NCBI GenBank assembly: GCA_019918135.1
Contig: WBZZ01004810.1
Coordinates: forward strand, 131,001-195,000
DNA length: 64,000 nt
Direction of reading: 5' to 3'
DNA from: Paulinella micropora
Taxonomy: Eukaryota > Cercozoa > Imbricatea > Euglyphida > Paulinellidae
Shown here: one piece after another, positions 60,634-64,000 of the stretch
How positions within the stretch are numbered: position 1 is the stretch's first letter
How the letters are laid out: each line of letters begins with the position of its first letter
The notes under the pieces: model-generated
The model's input: the letters and a program-made list of their open reading frames with translations, nothing else
Databases searched by the model: none
Told to the model about the DNA's origin: nothing
Made by a program: the position numbers and the translations under genes

Positions 60634-61161
60634 ATGCCGTCCGCAGAAGCAAGTCGTAAGAATTGGGGTAAGGCTGTGGAAAGTATTAAGAGTAAAAAGC
60701 AACATAAGGTTGAAATAGCGAAAGAGAAATTAGCAAAATGTAGAAATGCTTATGTTGGTGATGATGAAGAGATGGAGGAAAAGATAAACCGCATGGCCGA
60801 AATGGGTGTTGCTAGTGATATCATTAATGGAAAAGACCAAGATGATACACCAGAAGAAAGCAGTGAGAGTGATGAGGAATGTGATTTTACCGACATTATC
60901 GCTGAAAAGATGGCTAAGATGAAAATTAAAAGAGCGAAGGTAGAAACTAAGAGAACAAAGAAAAAGACTATTAAAAAAACTGAGCCTGAACCTGAGCCTG
61001 ATGAGAGCGAAAGCGAAAGTGAAGAAAGTGAAGAAGAACCTGTAAAGAAAAGTAAGGGTAAAAAGTCAAGCAGTGTAAGTGTAAAAGTATATAATCAATC
61101 TTCTGGTGGTGCTAAGAAAGAAAAAAATAATGATATTGAAAAATGTTTCTTAAAATTTTAA
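60634..61161 (+). CDS. Charged acidic/basic protein of unknown function (175 aa)
   Basis: Intact homologue of 21457-21972 with the same start (MPSAEASRKNWGKAVESIK), conserved DFTDIIAEKMAKMKIKRAK and tail IEKCFLKF. The acidic middle differs. It is followed by a hairpin (61165-61217) and the integrase leader. Confidence 0.6.
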   Translation: MPSAEASRKNWGKAVESIKSKKQHKVEIAKEKLAKCRNAYVGDDEEMEEKINRMAEMGVASDIINGKDQDDTPEESSESDEECDFTDIIAEKMAKMKIKRAKVETKRTKKKTIKKTEPEPEPDESESESEESEEEPVKKSKGKKSSSVSVKVYNQSSGGAKKEKNNDIEKCFLKF

Positions 61162-61259
61162 TGATATTTATCAACTTCACTCTCATTCGCTTCGCTCATT
61201 CTCGCTTGTTGATAAACATCGAACACCGATTTATTTTAAACCATAAAGAAAAAACGATG

Positions 61260-61304
61260 TTTTAGAATAAGAGAGAGTGCGGAGCACGAATCGCAATTCT
61301 AAAA
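61260..61304. promoter_or_regulatory. Stem-loop leader of the integrase gene (element 2)
   Basis: TTTTAGAAT...ATTCTAAAA ends four bases before the ATG at 61309. The stem equals that of element 1 (22067-22108); the loop differs. Confidence 0.6.
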
Positions 61305-61308
61305 TATC

Positions 61309-62306
61309 ATGGACAATAAGCACACAAATCAGCAACAACAACAAGAAACTCCTGAGCAGACTGAGAGAAAAGAAAAACTTGAAGAAGTGGCAGAGATACA
61401 TTTTCAATCAAAACCCGCTAAATATGGAACACAATAACATCACCAGAAGCAAAACCACTAAGTCAAGTATTTATTGATTTAATGGATATGTCAAAGGTTG
61501 CGACAAAGAAAGGTAATGCTAACTATAATTTTGGATTAGTTGCTATAGATGTCTATAGCCGTCGTGGGTGGATTGAACCAATTAAAAATAAAACTACATG
61601 CTATGTTTTGGAAGGGTTAAAAAAAATATTTACTAAAAAAGTTCCTGAAAGAATTACTTCAGATAATGGCGGTGAGTTTAAGGGACAAGTCAGTGAATAT
61701 TTCAGACAAAATAATATTGAACATAGAACTGTCCAAGTAGGCGATCACAGAACAATGGGCATAATTGATAGGTTTATTAGAACAATACGAAATGAATTAA
61801 ACTTGATATGGGAATTTAATGAAAATTTTCAATGGGTTCCTATTATTCATGAGGTTGTTGATGCTTATAATAAAACATATCATACAACAATAAAGGCTGT
61901 ACCAATTAATGTTTTTGAAGGAACCGAAAAAAACACTCAGGAAATCTACAGAAATCCTTTAATTAATGAATTCCCTAAAGGAACTAGAGTAAGAAAGGAA
62001 TTAGAAAGAACTATTTTTTCTAAAGGGGACAAGCAATTCAGTAAAACTATATTCAAGGTTAAGGGCCGGAAAGGCTTCAAAGTTATCCTATCAGAAGAAG
62101 ACTTAGTAAGACCTTCAGAATTATTAAAGACTAATGCTGAAGAGCACCATAAAGAAGAAGAACCGAAGGAGCAGTTGGCTGATAAAGTTAAAGAATTGAC
62201 TAAACAGAAAAAAAATATTAATTTATTAAAATCATTAGAGATTAAACCGGAGAACATACGGACAAGTAAGAGAGAAAGGAAGGCTAAAGAAATATTAGAC
62301 CCTTAA
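61309..62306 (+). pseudogene. INT: Retroviral-type (rve) integrase, one frameshift
   Basis: The ATG at 61309 opens a Gln/Glu-rich N-terminus that shifts frame near 61420. The catalytic part continues with FIDLMDMS, IDVYSRRG, TSDNGGEF and IIDRFIRT, again with Asp in the usual Glu position. The C-terminal SH3-like region (FSKGDKQFSKTIFKVKGRKG) and basic tail (IRTSKRERKAK) match element 1. It ends in TTAA shared with the stop of the convergent spliced gene. Confidence 0.75.
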
Positions 62307-62845
62307 TTACGAACAAACCTTGCCTTGTAAATAGTTTTTACGACTCTGCCGAAATGAGTTACGAGATCGGCCACATTTGGCCACGACCTTGCCATTATTG
62401 CTTGAGTTCCTCCATCTTGAATCAACACAATTACGTAGTAATTCATCACCTCAGGAAGGGTGCGAAAACCCCACAACACAACTGGAATAGAATTCGGCAC
62501 TGCATTGGCATAAAATTCTGCCTCGCCAGCATTTCGGTCAATTATGACATGAAAATCATCCAACCGAACAACAGCAACTCCACTTCCCTGTCTCCTCCCT
62601 CTTTTTTTCGCTCCTTTTTTGCTACCCCTAGGCCTTATTGAAGCGGGCATATCATCAATCTGTACATCATCAACTCCTTGTGCAAGTTCCTAATGAGACA
62701 TACAATAAAAAACAAACGACAGAAAGAGTTTATTACCTCAACAGCAGGGTCTGCATCTTGTTCCCCCTCCTTTTACAAACACACATTCTCATAAAGAGGA
62801 AACATAAAGCATACTTACTTTGTCGTCGTCTTTCTCATCTGACAT
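62303..62845 (-). CDS. Spliced right-arm gene of unknown function (element 2, 148 aa)
   Basis: Three exons on the minus strand: 62845-62819, 62769-62737 and 62689-62303. Intron 1 (49 nt) begins GTAAGT and ends AAAAG; intron 2 (47 nt) begins GTAATA and ends CATTAG. Both are phase 0. The joined frame starts MSDEKDDDK and continues through an acidic stretch, a basic region (GSKKGAKKRGRRQG) and a globular-looking domain (VVRLDDFHVIIDRNAGEAEF...). No family is recognised. It has no element 1 counterpart and its composition is less AT-rich than its neighbours, which suggests capture from a nuclear genome. Confidence 0.7.
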
Positions 62846-63189
62846 TGCACCTACAGCAACATAAACATCAAGGGGTTCGGTCTTTTTGCAAAAGCACTTT
62901 TTGCTTTCTGAGAAAGACCAAGAATGCGAAAAAAGCACGAGGTTGTTTTTTTTGGTGGTGCTGAGTATTTTAAGCGAATTCACACAGGAAAAAGTGGCAA
63001 CGATTGAAAATGGAAGGAAAAAATTCGCAGTGAAGGAAAAAGTGGTAATACTTGATGGCTTTTTACAAACCAGATACGAAAAAATGAGGCGGAGTGGCAT
63101 TTTGAACACATTGAAGTTTTACCAGAGCCTTATGTTGCGACGATGCGACGATGCGACGATGCGTTGTCGCATAATCGCAAAATTTCGTA
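62846..63189. other. Non-coding gap with a TGCGACGA tandem
   Basis: A 340-base gap between the divergent spliced gene and the coiled-coil gene. It holds four TGCGACGA-type units followed by TGTCGCA at about 63134-63172, matching the GCGAC cluster of element 1 in position. It may be a shared promoter. Confidence 0.45.
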
Positions 63190-63701
63190 ATGAGTGAAAG
63201 CCTTATCACGAAGGAACAGAGAACAAAAGAAGACTGGCTGGAAATTTTTGAAGCAAGTAAAATAGGGAAAGATAGATTGAAGAAAGATAAAATAATTACA
63301 GAAGAAAGAGTAAATAAAATTGACAGAGAAATTGATTTACTTGTTGAAAAAAACAGCCAGACTTGGTAAAGTTGTCCGCAATTAATGTCGTGCTCAAGAG
63401 GTTAGAAAAGGAAAACAAAATCATTGAAAAGGACAGATTGGTGAAACAAAAGAGAAGAATTAAACAAGTAAAAAAAGAAAAAGAACTGAAAGCATTTTAT
63501 AGTTGGCGGAAAGAATTCAGAAATGAATACGGACTTGCCATACAAGATAAAATTTTTGCTGGCATTGATGAAGAGGGGCTGTCATTCAATAAAGCCCTCA
63601 TCAAATACCTCGCATATGACGAAGAGAACAACAAAAATGTAATGGAAGTCTCAAGTGTAAATGATTTGTTCAATGCTGTCCGAAACAATATTCCCTTGTA
63701 G
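63190..63701 (+). pseudogene. Coiled-coil protein at the right arm, frameshifted
   Basis: The ATG at 63190 (MSESLITKEQRTKEDW) opens a frame that breaks at an A-run near 63347-63353, one A short of the element 1 sequence. It continues from about 63360 (MVKLSAINVVLKRLEK...FYSWRKEF) to 63701. Homologous to 23404-23933, which is broken at another site. Confidence 0.55.
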
Positions 63702-63800
63702 AGTAGTGGTCATAACCACTATTTGAAAAACTCCTTTTGCACATAGGAGTATAAACTAGTGTGTATTTCTATTTCAACAAAAAAGAAAAACAAAACAAAA

Positions 63801-63911
63801 ATGGGCGAAAGCCCTCCTGCTTGCAATGAAATTTACTTATGCCATACTTGTGTGTGGCAGGTTGGAGAATTGCTGGCAATCTACGACAAGACTGCGAAAA
63901 AGGTAATTTAA
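63801..63911 (+). CDS. Small ORF next to the right terminal repeat (36 aa)
   Basis: ATG to TAA, starting MGESPPACNEIYLCHTC. Position (last before the terminal repeat) and the MGE start recall exon 1 of the element 1 right-end gene, but there is no further similarity. It may not be coding. Confidence 0.3.
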   Translation: MGESPPACNEIYLCHTCVWQVGELLAIYDKTAKKVI

Positions 63912-63920
63912 TGATAATAA

Positions 63921-64000
63921 TAAGACGACGAACAGGAGAGCCGATAGAGCCGTTTCGTCGCTTAGTCTGTATGTATCCAAAAAGTGTGCCAAAGTGGCAC
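63921..64000. repeat. Element 2 right terminal inverted repeat (incomplete)
   Basis: Exact complement of 43094-43173. The window ends at GTGGCAC; about 11 more bases (CCTATACTACT) are expected. Confidence 0.9.

Larger units (their letters stand above)
43083..64000. mobile_element. Endogenous Polinton-like virus, element 2 (right end cut off)
   Basis: The left end starts AGTAGTATAGGGTGCCAC and the inverted copy occupies the last 80 bases of the window (63921-64000). The element has the same gene order as element 1, with close similarity from the DUF3820-like genes to the right arm. It has a different polymerase, different terminal repeats and a different fibre tip. Most virion genes carry one or more frameshifts, while the polymerase is open throughout. 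It sits in the leader of a gag-like gene. Confidence 0.92.

Overview
This is eukaryotic nuclear DNA, most likely from a unicellular protist or alga that I cannot name. The signs are spliceosomal-type introns of about 50 nt, CCCTAA/TTAGGG telomere-like repeats, long microsatellites, an LTR-retrotransposon gag remnant, and two endogenous virus-like elements of the Polinton-like virus (PLV)/virophage class. The two AT-rich elements stand out sharply from the GC-rich, repeat-laden host DNA.

Layout. (1) 1-2941 and 27423-30025 are two copies of a 2.6-2.9 kb direct repeat. Each has a minus-strand candidate spliced gene, an array of long hairpins and a plus-strand ORF. (2) Between them lies a minus-strand gene resembling a herpesvirus-type primase (UL52-like) joined to an origin-binding-protein-type helicase (UL9-like). 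It is broken by frameshifts and a stop, and PLV element 1 (4169-24950) is inserted into it. Element 1 has 340-bp terminal inverted repeats and a perfect 6-bp target duplication (CCCCTC). (3) 30026-40640 is host DNA with no convincing intact gene: microsatellites, CA/GT tracts, a 688-bp MITE-like element (35068-35755), a family of G-rich dispersed repeats and interstitial telomere-like repeats. (4) 41040-42990 holds gag-like ORFs of a retrotransposon on the minus strand. (5) 43083 to the window end is PLV element 2, cut off about 11 bases before its predicted right end.

The two elements share gene order: zinc-finger ORF, protein-primed DNA polymerase B, two DUF3820-like proteins, a lectin-like structural protein, the major capsid protein, a penton-like minor capsid protein, a coiled-coil/Ulp1-type protease, a small basic protein, the packaging ATPase, a small virion-like protein, a two-helix membrane protein, a long fibre with a self-cleaving S74 chaperone, an acidic/basic protein, an rve integrase and a terminal coiled-coil protein. 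The structural module is closely similar between them (one 103-aa protein is identical), but the polymerases, the terminal repeats, the fibre tips and the rightmost accessory genes differ. These are chimeras sharing one morphogenesis module. In element 1 the plus-strand arms carry replication and integration and the minus-strand centre carries the virion.

Most notable: a family of about 20-bp palindromes (ATCTCCGACnnGTCGGAGAT and variants) is scattered through both elements, present or absent at homologous sites, and read in the same frame in all nine coding copies. Both elements also carry a right-end gene that makes sense only if spliced, and stem-loop leaders directly abut several start codons. 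Many genes carry single-base indels, often in homopolymers, so genuine decay and long-read assembly error both remain possible.
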